Part shown: positions 46,101 through 58,797 of the stretch, piece by piece
How the letters are laid out: every line of letters begins with the position of its first letter
Numbering within the stretch: position 1 is the stretch's first letter
Source of the DNA: Arabidopsis thaliana
Taxonomy: Eukaryota > Streptophyta > Magnoliopsida > Brassicales > Brassicaceae
Direction of reading: 5' to 3'
NCBI RefSeq assembly: GCF_000001735.4
Contig: NC_003074.8
Coordinates: forward strand, 19,785,261 to 19,849,260
DNA length: 64,000 bases
Notes under the pieces: model-generated
The model's input: only the letters and a program-made list of their open reading frames with translations
Database searches by the model: none
What the model was told of the DNA's origin: nothing
Position numbers and translations under genes: made by a program

Positions 46101-46384
46101 GTTTGTGAAAATTGCAGCAAGTACCAGGGTGGTGGATTTGGTTATATTATCTAACACCAACGTCTTGGACACTCAACGGGTTTATCTCGTCCCAATACGG
46201 CGATATTCATGAAGAGATCAATGTCTTTGGACAATCCACGACGGTTGCAAGATTCTTGAAAGACTATTTTGGATTTCATCATGACCTTTTGGCGGTTACC
46301 GCGGTTGTTCAAATCGCTTTTCCCATTGCCTTAGCTTCTATGTTTGCATTCTTCGTGGGCAAACTCAACTTCCAACGAAGATGA
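40106..46384 (+). CDS. ABCG37: ABCG37 / PDR9, full-size ABC transporter
   Basis: Twenty-three exons with GT-AG introns, in order: 40106-40497, 40581-40704, 40791-40876, 40953-41037, 41143-41302, 41387-41463, 41559-41612, 41691-41781, 41873-42174, 42263-42544, 42635-42948, 43034-43194, 43282-43385, 43482-43635, 43728-43856, 43928-44001, 44096-44428, 44512-44802, 44896-44979, 45066-45199, 45286-45513, 45598-46024, 46118-46384. The sum is 1450 residues in one frame. Reverse (NBD-TMD)2 layout: Walker A1 GPPSCGKT (207-214), signature ISGGQ (346-350), Walker B1 ALFMDE (366-371), Walker A2 GVSGAGKT (895-902), degenerate signature LSTEQ (1002-1006) and Walker B2 IIFMDE (1022-1027). Known role: outer plasma membrane of root epidermis; exports IBA, 2,4-D-like auxinic compounds and phenolics such as scopoletin under iron deficiency. 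Paralogue ABCG33. Confidence 0.97.
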
Positions 46385-47405
46385 TCATGCCAATTAGTCT
46401 TCATCAATCATCATTTTAGAATAAAATAATAAAATAATGGTTTTTATTTTTGTTTGTGAAAATAAACATATAACATATAACTTTTCTTTTTGGTATGTAT
46501 ATGATTTTGAGGAAAGTAAACAAAGCATTGTCTATGCAAAACAAATAACCAAATCTTGCAAGTATCAAAACTATATTACTTATTACTTGTCTTGACAAAG
46601 ACGAGTACTTGTTTTTCCAAGTCGAATACAGGATAAGTAACGGATACGGGACAAATACCATGTATTTATGCCCACCCATATCGACAGACAGTCAGTAATC
46701 AAAATTTACCTTCAAATCAAGAAAAATGGGCAATAGTTAACTTGAGTGACAAGTAACAAACTAAAATGAATAATCATGCATAAATTATAAAGATAACATT
46801 AAACCATTTTCCATTTTATATAATTTGTACAAATAACTTTTAAGTTATATAAAGGAATTATTTAGAAATATGCTTGGGTAATTGTGTTCTCTTCTAATTT
46901 CTTATTATATATCTCTAGAAACTTTTTTTCTCAAAAGAGATTTCTAAACTGATATTACATATTTTTTTTTTAGTTTTTTTTTGTTGTTGTAAATTTTAGA
47001 CATCTATTTTTAGACATCTATATTAAACGATTAAATATTTCATTATCATTATAAAATCATAATGTATTTATGTATAAAAATTCAAAATATACTACTTTTT
47101 GTTTAAAATTTTAATATTACTTCTGTTTGGCAAATTAAATAAAATCTTTCGAATAGTTGACATAGTATAAATTAGAGAATATAAATAAGAAAACCAAAGC
47201 GGTCAACACAAGAGGATCGGTTTGTTCCTTTCTTCCTCCTCGTATACGAATCAATACGCATTTCTCCAACTCCATAGCCAAAAGCTCGACGAGATCCAAC
47301 AGCACCTCCTGATCTGCATCGTTTTCAACTTAGCTTCTCCTGTCAATCGAAATCCCTAATTATACATTGATCGGATTCAATCGAGCGATTCGAGAGAGAA
47401 TCGCG
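46385..47405. other. AT-rich spacer, ABCG37 to type I membrane gene
   Basis: ABCG37 3' UTR, then very AT-rich sequence (46780-47190) and the leader of the next gene from about 47215. No gene seen. Confidence 0.55.
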
Positions 47406-48764
47406 ATGTCAATCCAAATTCCGTCAGCTTCTTGGGATTTTCGCGGTTTCCTACTCTGTTTCATCTTCTTCAGCTCGTTACCAGGTAAATATCACAGAAT
47501 TCTGAGGATGAGTGATTTTAGTTTCATTTTCGAATTGGGAAAGTGTTTTGTTGCTCGTGCAATAATAGATGATCATTGACGAGGATTCATTGTTTTGATC
47601 CCTAACAGGAACAATACTAACACAAGAAGTTACATTAGATTCGGTTCAGATTTTCACGACTCACGATTGGTTCTCGACTAAGCCTACAGTCTTTTTCCAA
47701 TGCAAAGGAGAGAACAAGACGGTGTTGCCTGATGTGAAGAGAACCAATGTTTCTTACTCTTTCAATGGCGAAGAATCTTGGCAGGTTTGTCTTTTGTTTC
47801 CCGAAATGTAGCTCAGATGATTTGGTTTTGATTATGTTGTTGAATTTCAAAGCTCTAGCATGAATTTAGAAATTTGGTTTGGTTTGGTTTTGATCTGAAA
47901 CCAGGAAAAAAAGAGCTGCCTTTACTCTGGTTCTTAGCGATTGACTTATTTTTTTGGGAATGTGTTAGGGATATGGTTTTGGTTGCTGAATCTGCTCCAG
48001 AATTTAGATCTTAGTTTCGAAATGGTAGAGGGGTTCTTCATCTGTGAAATCTACTTAACGTGCAAACAAATAGGTTGTCTTATGTTGAAGGTGATCATCA
48101 ATTTATTATCACTGTCTTTGACCTCTATGTTCTGTTCTGTTTTTGATTTTTTTTCAGCCACTAACCGAACTTCAAGGAACAAAATGCAAGAGATGTGGAA
48201 TCTATGAGGACGACCCTCTTAAATATGATACATTTGACGAATGGGAGCTTTGCCCTTCTGATTTCACAGCAGAGGGTAGTTACAAGCGCTTCAAAGAGAA
48301 AGAATTTAATGCTACTTTTCTCTGCCATGGATGCTCACAAGTTGGAGCTGGTGAGTTTTACCAAGCAACACATCTTGAGCTTTAGGGTCATTTATTACTG
48401 TTTTGCCATGAATACTGTTTCAACTATAAACGGAATCTCTTTCACATGTATCTCTGTTGGCTGTAGCTTCAGTTTGAATCTGTTCTCTGTGATTAGGACT
48501 ATCATATTCATATGCATTCTTTTTCTTTTGGCAGGTTCGAATAAAGAATCAGGCACCGAGAAGGAAGAACAAAAGGGCGGAATGCATCCTGGAATTGTGG
48601 TACTGATTGTAGTACTCTTGTTAGGTGTAGTTGCGGTGGGACTCTTGGTAGGTTACAAGTATTGGAGAAAGAAGAAACGGCAACAAGAGCAGGCCCGGTT
48701 TCTCAAGCTGTTCGAAGATGGTGACGATATTGAGGACGAACTTGGCCTTGAAAATACCCTATGA
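47406..48764 (+). CDS. Type I membrane protein with Cys-rich ectodomain, unknown function
   Basis: Four exons: 47406-47484, 47609-47784, 48158-48350 and 48535-48764, giving 225 residues. A signal peptide covers about 1-28. An ectodomain to about 165 has paired cysteines (CKRCG, WELC, FLCHGC) likely to form disulfides. A membrane helix follows at about 169-191 (GIVVLIVVLLLGVVAVGLL), then a basic stop-transfer (YWRKKKRQQ) and a short acidic cytosolic tail (DGDDIEDELGLE). The topology is clear; the function is not. Similar proteins occur across land plants. From memory At3g53490. All three introns have good GT-AG signals and preserve frame. Confidence 0.9.
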
Positions 48765-49296
48765 AGCCAAGTTTAATGTGCCACAGTAATTCAAAGTTTA
48801 TGTACATACATACAAAACGTCTTGATCCTCCTCACAAGCATTTTTGTTTTTGTCGGACATAGAGAGGAAAGGGGTACAATGATACATACAAGCAGTTGCT
48901 TCATCCAAAGAAAAGTCAATGTTGTTATTTCTTTTGTCATAACTGTTTAACAATTAAAGAGGCTAAAAGAAACCCAGACTGCGATAGTTAAATCCTTTTT
49001 CCTTTACTTACCAAATTTTTTTTTTGCCAAAAAAGACATTACGAGGTGCTTTATTCTTTACTAAACGATCCACAAGCGAGAATTTCATAAATGCATGATT
49101 CTTACTAAACAATGAAAAGTAACATCGCAGAGTTTGAAAGTTGTCGGAAAACAAACCAAGAGTCATCAAGAGAGAAGGCAAAGTAACATCCAGGATTGTC
49201 ACGCAACGAAAAGAAAAGTATCACGCAGAAAGAAAGGGAAAGGAAACAACATCCTTCAGTACAGAATGCTACATAGAGCTTTTAACCTGTGAACCA
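48765..49296. other. Convergent 3' UTR spacer
   Basis: 3' UTR of the type I membrane protein gene (+) facing the 3' UTR of RS2Z32 (-). Nothing else found. Confidence 0.6.
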
Positions 49297-51247
49297 TCAA
49301 GGTGACTCACTGCCTTTAGGGGAAGGACGGCTAAGCTCAGCCTCATCATCAATCGGGCTCCTGTCTTGACCATTAAGTCCAACAGGACTTTCACCACCTC
49401 CAACAATGGGACTCGCAGAGTTCCTGCCATTACCATTCTCTTTTGGGCTACCATCATAGTCTGATCCACGCTTTGGGCTTGCATCTATCACTTTTCGGTC
49501 TGGACTCAGGCTTTGGTCCCTACCTTTGGGAGATACAGATCGCTCCATTGCCTTAGGACTGCGTGATCTGTCCTCCACGCTTTTCTCTCTTCTCACTGGG
49601 GATCGCGATCGACTGATGAACAGAGAAATAAAGAGTCAACCAAAGGGCATAAGCCATGGAATTAGCGTTGTCAACATACTTAATAGCTACAAAGTACGAA
49701 TCATTTCTACAATATTAAGGGAAAATAGTTGTCTACGGGACATGCTTAAAGATCAAACTAATATAGTTCCAGAAAAAGCTCAGAATTGCTCTAAGCTTTT
49801 TACCCCACATATGAAGCTCAAAATATGAATTTCTAGGTAAGTTTTTTGGTGGCTCTCCTATTGTATTCCGTATTTGCATTTATAAGACAATTTTCGAGAA
49901 GTCCAAATTCACAACTGACCTGTAGCTGCGACCTCGACTGTAACTACGGCTACGGCTTGGGCTCCTTCGGCGACGAGGGGAGCGGGATTTGACTGGTGAC
50001 CTGGAATAGCTTCCACCCTGCCTGGAGAATTATAATCCAAAAGAGATATGAGAAGAAGCTTAAAGAATAGAACAAACTGTGGAAAAACAAAGATTCAAAG
50101 ATTTAGTACCTGGCCTTCTTTGGACTAGGACTGTTTTTGCAGTTTCTCTCAATGTGTCCTCTTTCACCACAGCGGTAACATTTATTCTTCCAGTCTCCTG
50201 CTGTGCAGTCTCGGGCCCAGTGGCCATCGACACCACAATTAAAACAGCGACCAGAACCAGGAGGTGGGCCTCTGCTACCATTGTCCCGCGAACCACGAGG
50301 AGCCTATCATAAATTCAAAAGTTTGGCAAGATATCAGTAATTTTTCATCCAAATTATCAAGCCAATGGAGAATCGGTAATACAGACACAAATAACTAACC
50401 CCTCTTGATGCCTCCACAGTGATGCGACTTCCATCGAAATCCCGTCCATCCAAGTAATATCTTGCGTCATCAGCATCACGAGGATCACTAAATTCCTGTT
50501 CTCAAAATGTGAGGGACAATGATAGATGCATAACATATATATAAAGTTTGTGCGCATGACAAACTTGAGAATCAAACGCTTGAATAAAGGAAAAGGGTAA
50601 TATAAGACTTACAACAAAGGCATAATCACGCTTCATATCCACATCTCGTACTCTGCGTAAATTGTTGCCAGAAAATCAAGGCCATCATTACTTAAGGAAC
50701 TTCCAAACACCAGTTTTTGAGATTTGAGGCCATTTCCAATAAAAACATGCAATAAATCAACAAACAAAATCGCCGATGCACCCTCTATACACCAGACGAG
50801 AATTTCCACCAATTACACCACAGTCCACCCATTCATCAAACATCTCCAGGTTAGGCAAACCCCCAGAAACCTTCAACAAGATCATTCAAGTTAAAGAAAA
50901 AAAAATCCACTAAACCTAGCTCCACAATTTTCCCACATGTACCAATGCAACGTTATAAGTAAAAACTACCCTCTTTGATTCTAATGTTAAACTTTAGGTA
51001 TATATCCCCTGCACAACATCAAAGAGGAATCATTCCAGATTCACACCAAAGAACAATTAACAAAAAATCCAAACACTTATCTCCCCAAGAATACAAAAGT
51101 CAAATTAGGTCAGTCAAGACAAAGGAATATGACTCTTTACCTTCCGTATCTGCTAAAGAGACGCTCAAGGTCTCTGGTACGAGTTCTAGATGATAAGCGA
51201 CCAACATAGAGGCGAGTGTTTCCATAGCGATCATCATAGCGAGGCAT
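49297..51247 (-). CDS. RS2Z32: RS2Z32, SR splicing factor with two zinc knuckles
   Basis: Six coding exons: 51247-51141, 50652-50613, 50495-50400, 50303-50110, 50021-49920 and 49612-49297, giving 284 residues. An RRM (about 11-80) has RLYVGRL (RNP2) and RDYAFVEF (RNP1). Two CCHC knuckles follow: [14 protein letters not shown] (101-114) and [14 protein letters not shown] (123-136). An RS domain and a Ser/Pro-rich acidic tail come last. A leader intron is also visible (51672-51255; donor CAG/GTACG, acceptor TTGCAG). Family knowledge: plant-specific RS2Z subfamily, nuclear speckle proteins in pre-mRNA splicing, regulated by phosphorylation and by alternative splicing of a long intron within the RRM region. 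Here intron 1 (51140-50653, 488 bases) splits the RRM and is the natural candidate. Paralogue RS2Z33 (At2g37340). Confidence 0.96.
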
Positions 51248-52041
51248 TGTCAAGCTGCAAAATATTTTTAACATAAGCTATTAGGCACATATGTATATAT
51301 ATATATATATATGCCAATCACAAGAAAAAGAATAACAGTATCCTCTTCAAATTATATAAACAAGAAAAAGACCAGAGAGTTAAAACACTACCTCAGACCT
51401 AAACATAGAACCCATGTGAATATCTATGATTTTTCAGCAGAACACAAATCCAAAAACAAAGAAACCAAACTGAATAACACATTCAGAGGCGAAAAGAAGA
51501 AAATTTCGTGAGGGGAGAATATAAATCTCTAATCAGATTAGACAGAAGGAAACCTATAAAGGAAATCTACGGCGAGGAAACGAGAAACCAATTGAAATCC
51601 CTAATCTAGAGAGCGAAGAACAATAAAATCGTAACCCTAAACAGATCCAATTACAAAGATTCTTCCTCGTACCTGGAGAGACGAAGAAGGAGAGTGCAAA
51701 TACGCAGTAACCCTAATAATTTCGAAACGAAGGAAGTGAACCGCGGATGATACTGCGATTAGTCTTCAACCCCTATCTTATAACTTGGAAACCGACGAGA
51801 TTCAACGGTAGCGATTTGTTTCAATCAACGGTTTAGATTTCACGGCGAGATAAACGTCGATATTACCGATATAGAAAATAGAAAATTGCACACTTTCCAA
51901 TTTAGTACTTTTATTGGGCCTTATATCAACTCTAAAGCCCATTAAAGATTTAGCAAACATATGCAATTTCGTATTAATCATAAGTATTAAGTACATCATA
52001 ATCATTGGTCAAGTTACTCTAATAATTTTCTGTTTTGTAAA
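51248..52041. other. RS2Z32 leader and promoter; ABCG20 3' flank
   Basis: Contains the RS2Z32 leader intron (51255-51672), with a (TA)n run at 51294-51312, its upstream leader exon from 51673 and promoter, then about 250 bases of AT-rich sequence holding the ABCG20 3' UTR. Confidence 0.65.
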
Positions 52042-54261
52042 TCAGCGACGCTTGTTCTTGCTTCCGATCAAGAGTGTGAAGTAGAAGAGAACCCTAAAGA
52101 AGAATCCCCAAGCTACAGTGATCCACAAGCAATTCCATTTGCTTATCTCCGTGATTCCTTGCTGTTTCAGTATATCGATTCCCGTCGTTACGCAAGTCTC
52201 CGCCGTCACGTTGATCCCCAAAACGCCGCTCATGCTCTTCAGGAGGCTGATTTTCACGGCGGTTGGAACTTGTCCCAGCGGCGAATTGTCGAACATCTGG
52301 ATCCCTCTGACGAAGCATTTCGTCGGATCTTCGAATTCGTTCTGTAGAACACCTTCGTAAGGGTATTTCACTAGGGAGAGGTAATGGAACCAGATCCAGT
52401 AGAGTGGGATTCGATCTCTAGAGATGAAGAATCCGGAGAAGAGGAGGAAATAAGCGAGGATTGCTACAACCACCGTGAATCCGATCATCACGTGTGAGAC
52501 TACGCCGGATAAGAACGTCACGAAGGAACTTCCGGCCCAAAACGCGGTGAGGATTGTGAAGAAGAAGAAGAGGAATCCCTCGGAGCCTCCGGCGAGTCCT
52601 ACGGCCGAGAATGTTGAGGCGGCGAATGCGGCGGATAAGATTATGAGAGCAGGGATGGAGATTATTGTGTGAGCGAGGACGTATGATGATCGCCGGTAAG
52701 CGTTGTAAGCTGTTTCTCTCATGAATATGTAACGTTCCTGTAGAAAGACTGGTATTGCTTCTGCACATGTGTAGAATGTTGTGGACATTGCGAATGCGAA
52801 GAACCCTAAGCGTTCTTGTATACCTCTTGGTGAATTGTCTAGTTTCCAGAATATTGTGGCTAGGATCATTCCGGTGACTAGTACAGCTCCTAGGCGGATT
52901 CCGAATAGCTCTGGTTGTCTTCTTGAGTTTAGTATAGATCGTTTACCAATTACGAGCATTTCAGTCCAGAATGGGTTTGCAAAGGTTTGAAATGATGATC
53001 TTAGGTTTGTTGCTCCGGAGACAAGCTTACCTCTCGAGATACTTGCGCTGATTGCATCTTTGAGAGATACATTGGTGTTTCTTCTGCTCTGGCTTGAGGT
53101 TTGCTTTGCTCGCCATTGCTTGTGGAACTCGACTAAGGATTTCGTTCCTTCTGGCGAATCTTCCAGCTCACGGATAAGATCGAGTGCAAACTCCGGCTTG
53201 TTCTCGTTTTCAGGAATTGGGTGACCGAATTCTGAGAAGAACTGAGGGAGGTGTGTCGGGGAGCCGCTGTAAACGGTGTTTCCCCTAGATAGGAAGATTA
53301 ACTTATCGAGTAATCCCAAGATTCTGTAACTCGGCTGATGGATGGACATGATAACTATGCTGCCGCTTTGTGCGATTCTCTGAAGCACTTTGACAACCAT
53401 GTATGCACTGGTAGAGTCAAGACCAGAAGTTGGCTCATCGAGAAAGAGAATAATCGGGTCATGGATTATATCGGTTCCAATTGAGACCCTTCTCCTTTCT
53501 CCTCCAGACACACCTCTGTGTCCCTCATCACCGATCACGGTTTTTGCTGCGTTCCTCAGGCCGAGCTGATCAATCAGAGCTTGAACCCGTGCCTTCTTTT
53601 TCTTCTTAGAAAGCGAGCTTGGAAGCCTGAACTCAGCAGAAAACATCAACGTCTCTTCCACGGTGAGCATCGGGAAGAGAAGATCATCTTGCATCACATA
53701 AGCTGATATGACTTTATGCAGGCTAGATTCAAGAACTTCCCCATTTAAAGTAATATCACCGCGTAGGCTCTCTTTTGAAATCCGATTGGCTAATGCATCG
53801 ATAAGCGTTGATTTCCCTGACCCGCTCGCTCCAAGAACAGCCATCATCTCTCCTTCCCGGGCTTCACCAGAAATACCATTCAGGAGCACCTTAGTATTCA
53901 TCTCCATATCATTACCATCAAAAGGTGAATTCCCACAACAAGGAAAGGGCTTAAACTTCTTCTTGATCTTCACGCTGTAAGTCAAGTCTTTGAAGGAAAG
54001 AACAAACGGAGAAGAAGAAGGCACACGAGAAGACGGAACCGAGGACCAGAAATTGGACGCAACCGCAATATCCATAGCCCGACTCTGGTCATCCCCCTCA
54101 TCTTCCACACTCATGAGAAGTTCTGCAAGTGTGACAGACACCCGCGCAGTGTCTCTGTGACATCTCTGAAGCTCCACTGACTTGTGGATATTGTAAAACA
54201 GAGGGAGGCCATCGCCATTGACCCGTTTGGCCGGAGATAATATACCGAACAAACCAGACAT
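52042..54261 (-). CDS. ABCG20: ABCG20, half-size ABC transporter (WBC type)
   Basis: Intronless, 739 residues from ATG at 54261 (an in-frame GTG lies one codon upstream and is not used as a start). N-terminal extension with the AELL segment. The nucleotide-binding domain has Walker A GASGSGKS (144-151), signature VSGGE (251-255) and Walker B ILFLDE (271-276). The C-terminal domain has six membrane helices in the ABC2 layout (about 455-735). The NBD precedes the membrane domain, as in all ABCG proteins, and the protein must dimerise. Known role: with ABCG2 and ABCG6 it is required for suberin barriers in roots and seed coat, presumably exporting suberin precursors across the plasma membrane. 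Paralogue At2g37360 (ABCG2). Divergent from UXS1. Confidence 0.96.
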   Translation of the reverse strand: MSGLFGILSPAKRVNGDGLPLFYNIHKSVELQRCHRDTARVSVTLAELLMSVEDEGDDQSRAMDIAVASNFWSSVPSSRVPSSSPFVLSFKDLTYSVKIKKKFKPFPCCGNSPFDGNDMEMNTKVLLNGISGEAREGEMMAVLGASGSGKSTLIDALANRISKESLRGDITLNGEVLESSLHKVISAYVMQDDLLFPMLTVEETLMFSAEFRLPSSLSKKKKKARVQALIDQLGLRNAAKTVIGDEGHRGVSGGERRRVSIGTDIIHDPIILFLDEPTSGLDSTSAYMVVKVLQRIAQSGSIVIMSIHQPSYRILGLLDKLIFLSRGNTVYSGSPTHLPQFFSEFGHPIPENENKPEFALDLIRELEDSPEGTKSLVEFHKQWRAKQTSSQSRRNTNVSLKDAISASISRGKLVSGATNLRSSFQTFANPFWTEMLVIGKRSILNSRRQPELFGIRLGAVLVTGMILATIFWKLDNSPRGIQERLGFFAFAMSTTFYTCAEAIPVFLQERYIFMRETAYNAYRRSSYVLAHTIISIPALIILSAAFAASTFSAVGLAGGSEGFLFFFFTILTAFWAGSSFVTFLSGVVSHVMIGFTVVVAILAYFLLFSGFFISRDRIPLYWIWFHYLSLVKYPYEGVLQNEFEDPTKCFVRGIQMFDNSPLGQVPTAVKISLLKSMSGVLGINVTAETCVTTGIDILKQQGITEISKWNCLWITVAWGFFFRVLFYFTLLIGSKNKRR

Positions 54262-56374
54262 CACGTGAATTATTGTCTGGTTAATGTTTTGGCCTCAGGT
54301 AATGTGTCTAAAGGTCTTACCCACAGAACAATTTTGATCGACTTTATAGGATATTTGGATGGGAGAATGAGGGAGAAACTTGTCAATTAGTTTGGTGATC
54401 TCTAAGTATCTAACTTTGAGTTGTTCTGGGTTTTGTAGCTTTTCATATTTACATGTACATAGCTTTTGTTTATATTTTCGTATGTATATAAATTGTAAGT
54501 TACGAGTAGGTGAGGAGTTGGGCAAATCCATCCACATTTTTCCGTTATTGTATGTATTTTTTCTTGGGGCTTAAGGTACTCTGTAAAAAAATCCTATTTT
54601 AGGTGGTTTTTGTTTACAAAGTGGAAAAGTTTACTCCATGGAATTACGTGTTTATTTCATCTGTATATAATGTATCCGGAGTTTATGGAATTGCAATAAG
54701 TATAGCTTATGTAACATGTCAGGAATAGAATTTCTCCTTGCACATGTATGTATGTCACGAATTTCTTAATCTCCTTTTGTTTATTATAGTCACGACCCGC
54801 GAGTTTTCTATAATCACTTACAAGCTCTAAGACTTGTTTTTTGGTGCGTGAGACAATAATTGACTAGGGGTTAATTGGATTTCCAACTATTTTGAATCAG
54901 TGAATATCTTCGTACAGTAACTAAAGCACGCTACGAATATACTGTTTGTTGTATCAAAATCAAATCATCCAACATTTTGAACATTTATTTAGCGGTTACT
55001 AATTAACTTTTGCAATTAGTTAATATCAAACACATAAGATATTCTCATAATTAGGATTTGGCATGGTACTATACTAAGATTGTACAAAGGCATGCCATTA
55101 TGCATAATGAAGCTAATGGCGTGTTATCTTTCAATTGTTTGTTTAATCATGCACACCATTTTCGTCATATAAAAAAGCGTAAGTGAAGCCTATTTCATTT
55201 CAAAAAAAAAAAAAAAAAATTATAAGGATCATTGATTTGTACTTTTGTAGTTGGTGAAACAAAAAGGAAATGAATGTGAAAATTATGGCAGAAAAACGTG
55301 CAGATGTTCGGCTTTGATGTTGTAGAGCTACACACGAAAACACAACAAAAATTGTCATTAGGAATATGTAATGGAAACTTTATATAACGTGATGAGTTAG
55401 ATTTAGGCATATGGAAGTTTGGTGTAGCTGTTATATCTGTTTTCTTGATTATTTTACTTTTGATAACCCATTTTTACAAGAGTTGTCAAGAAATAATAGA
55501 AAACTATATACTTAGTATCATCAGCTTGTCTCTATCAAGTTGAACTAATGATTTATCCAATGAAATACATAACATTTCTTATGGAATGTACACTTTCACA
55601 CAGAGAATGAGTTTATATTATTCTGGTTAAGTTTAGTAAGACTTTCTTTATGTAAAGATTGTTTTGAAATTTTGTGTTTGGTAGAGGATATTTTGCTAAG
55701 TTTCCCAACATAATTTTGTTAACACTTTGAGATTTATCAGGTAGGACTAGATCAAGGAATTGAATCCCTCAGGTTTGAGATTTCGTTCAATGCTAATATT
55801 TGTTAAATCGTACGAGAAATTTTTACTCTCGTCTGTTGAGTAACAGCATGAGAGAGTTTTCATTCAAAAAAAAAAAAAATAGCATAAGAGCATATCTCTA
55901 GGCATAACATTTTGTGGGCTATTAAGGGGCCAAACTTGGGCATCCAATTGTTAAAAGCCCATATTTTGTAAGCCTCGAGGAGTTTTTTTTGTTTGTTTCC
56001 ACATTTGCCTAAAGTTTTGTATATGTTCATTGAATAATATACAAATCAAACGCAAATCACATTAATGATCCCCTCAAGAATATATATATAAAAAATTGCA
56101 TATATTATTAAACAATTAGTGAAATTACTTAATTAGATTATCTGATAATCACATATAGATTTTAGAAGCGAAACATATATATTTGCTCTATAACTAAAAC
56201 AAAATAAAAATAAAAAAGAGAGCGAAGGATTGCATCAAGTAATCGCCGTGTAACTAACTACTTTTGCATTCACCATCGCTCTTACGTTTGAATCTATCCA
56301 GATCCAAAGCTCTTCTTCTTCCCGGCAATTCTGAGATCTCATTTTCACCGGCGACGAGCTTTAATCGGAGAACG
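54262..56374. other. Divergent spacer, ABCG20 / UXS1
   Basis: ABCG20 promoter on the left, then AT-rich DNA with A-runs (55202-55219, and about 55867-55879) and the UXS1 leader from roughly 56210. No ATG-initiated ORF precedes the UXS1 start in the last 100 bases. No gene or transposon was recognised. Confidence 0.5.
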
Positions 56375-58797
56375 ATGAAGCAGCTTCACAAGCAAATGAG
56401 CTCGAAGCGTGATGAAGAAACCATTCCCATGAGCCAATCCAGTCCTTACTCTCCCAAAACTTTAAAGCATCCCAGATCTCTTCCCAGATCGCTTCACTAT
56501 CTCTTTCGTGAACAACGACTCCTCTTTATCCTCGTCGGGATCTTGATCGGATCCACTTTCTTCATCCTCCAGCCTTCTCTCTCTCGTTTAGGCGCCGCTG
56601 AGTCCACCTCGTTAATCACCAGATCTGTTTCCTACGCCGTCACCGATTCCCCGCCTTCCAGGTCGACTTTTAATTCCGGAGGCGGCGGAGGTAGAACCGG
56701 TCGTGTTCCCGTCGGTATCGGACGGAAGAGACTGAGGATTGTTGTCACCGGTGGAGCTGGTTTCGTCGGTAGTCATCTTGTTGATAAGCTTATCGGTAGG
56801 GGAGATGAAGTGATCGTGATTGATAACTTCTTCACTGGTAGGAAGGAGAATTTGGTTCATCTATTCTCGAATCCTAGGTTTGAGCTAATTCGACACGATG
56901 TTGTTGAGCCAATCCTCCTTGAGGTCGATCAGATTTACCATTTAGCTTGTCCAGCTTCACCTGTTCATTACAAGTATAATCCAGTCAAGACTATCATATC
57001 CTTTTGATTACGGGTCGTGATTTGCAAGTTCTGATTCTAAATCCGTTATACAAATTTAGGCAACATTAGGTTGGTGATCATTGTTATTAGCATCCTGTTG
57101 ATAGGCATTTGACAATTGACGTGCAGCTTAGTAGAATCTCTTACAATTATTGTGATATTTCGTGATGAAATGTTTCCATTGGGAATGTGTTTTTCTCTAT
57201 TGTTGATATGATGATTCTGGTTGATCCTTAACCATAGTTTTACAAGACAAATGTAATGGGCACTCTCAATATGTTGGGTCTTGCAAAGAGAGTTGGGGCA
57301 AGGTTTCTGCTCACCAGCACAAGTGAAGTCTATGGAGATCCCCTTGAGCATCCACAGAAAGAGACTTACTGGGGAAACGTGAATCCAATCGGTGAGTTGG
57401 AGAATTCTGTATCTGCTCCTGATTTTGTGAGATATATAAACGAGAGGTTGTATCACTAATTGCTGTTATCTTTTTATAGGTGAGAGGAGTTGCTATGATG
57501 AAGGAAAGCGTACTGCAGAAACCCTGGCCATGGATTATCACCGAGGTGCAGGTGTGGAGGTAAATATTCTAATATCTACTCATGGATTGTATATTGCAAG
57601 CTCTTAGCTCACTTTATGGAGAACTTGTACAATCTGGAACTCATACCCTCATTCACACATGGAACTTTGTACCCATTAGTTTCAAAATCATCTCTCTGCT
57701 GTTTATCAAGATGTTTACATTTGATGATGTTTCTTCTTCTTTCTGTTTCCAATGTTTTGGAATGTTTAGAACTGATGACTATTTATGTCCAAATCACGGA
57801 TATAACTTATAAGAGTGATCTCTAACTGCATTTTCAATTTTCAGGTTAGAATTGCTCGTATTTTCAACACATATGGGCCCAGAATGTGCCTTGATGATGG
57901 GCGTGTTGTTAGTAACTTTGTTGCCCAGGTTTAGCTCCTTCATCAACATAAAGACAACCGCTTTCGTATAAAGCCTTTTGAAAACACTCTGACAGAACTA
58001 TTGTGGCTTATATCTATGCAGACCATTCGCAAACACCCAATGACTGTTTATGGTGATGGAAAACAGACTCGTAGCTTTCAATATGTTTCTGACTTGGTAC
58101 GTAACAACCTCATTTTCAGTACAATCTGCTCTATGATTGATTTCTTGAAGCAGTGAAAAATGATTTATTGCCTTGATATATAACAAAATTTCTCTTTCTA
58201 GGTGGAGGGACTTGTAGCTTTAATGGAAAACGATCATGTAGGACCCTTCAACCTTGGTAACCCTGGAGAATTCACAATGCTTGAACTTGCAGAGGTTTGC
58301 TTTACTTTTACCATCTTCGTTTTACTTCCTGCAAAAGAGATATGAAACCCAAATGGTAAAGTTAAGGCCTGGTCATTCAGTTCTCGGTTTGGTTTAGCTT
58401 TTGTGAAGAGTCTGTCCAAACTTCGAATTGTTTTTATCTTTTCATCTAAAGAAAGTTTGGGTCGGTTTTAGTTTGAAGAAATTCAGTTTGATATGGTTGT
58501 TATATACATCCTTAGAAATCTGCATCAACGTTTAAGATGTCTCATAAAGAAACGCCAATTCCGTGTATGAAATGGGAACTTTGTGTGCAGGTGGTTAAGG
58601 AGGTGATCGACCCAAGCGCGACCATAGAGTTCAAACCAAACACAGCAGACGATCCTCACAAGAGGAAACCAGACATAAGCAAAGCAAAGGAACAGTTGAA
58701 CTGGGAACCAAAGATATCTCTGAGGGAGGGACTGCCTCGCATGGTTAGTGACTTCCGTAACCGAATCTTAAACGAAGACGAAGGTAAAGGTCTCTAA
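56375..58797 (+). CDS. UXS1: UXS1, UDP-glucuronate decarboxylase (UDP-xylose synthase)
   Basis: Seven exons: 56375-56995, 57244-57391, 57480-57559, 57845-57928, 58022-58096, 58202-58294 and 58591-58797, giving 435 residues. It starts MKQLHKQ; the open frame upstream has no ATG. A cytosolic N-terminus is followed by one membrane helix (about 49-66), a Ser/Gly-rich stem and a lumenal SDR-type decarboxylase domain. That domain has the NAD-binding GGAGFVG (126-132), [10 protein letters not shown] and catalytic Tyr262-x3-Lys266 (YDEGK). It makes UDP-xylose from UDP-glucuronic acid, for xylan, xyloglucan and pectin synthesis in the Golgi; the type II anchor fits UXS1. Intron 1 is a U12-type AT-AC intron, the other five are GT-AG. 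Confidence 0.97.
56996..57243 (+). other. U12-type AT-AC intron in UXS1
   Basis: The intron begins ATATCCTTTT directly after the codon ATC and ends TTTTAC directly before AAG. Splicing there yields VKTI-KTNVMG, the expected enzyme sequence. The donor matches the U12 consensus ATATCCTT exactly. A branch-site match TCCTTAAC lies at 57225-57232, 11 bases before the acceptor, the short spacing typical of the minor spliceosome. No GT-AG alternative keeps the frame. Confidence 0.93.

Noticed and set aside
55195-55410. A-run with flanking ORF as a possible retroposon tail
   Set aside because: No target-site duplication, no coding relic and no similarity to a gene in this window; simple A-run in AT-rich DNA is the plainer reading.
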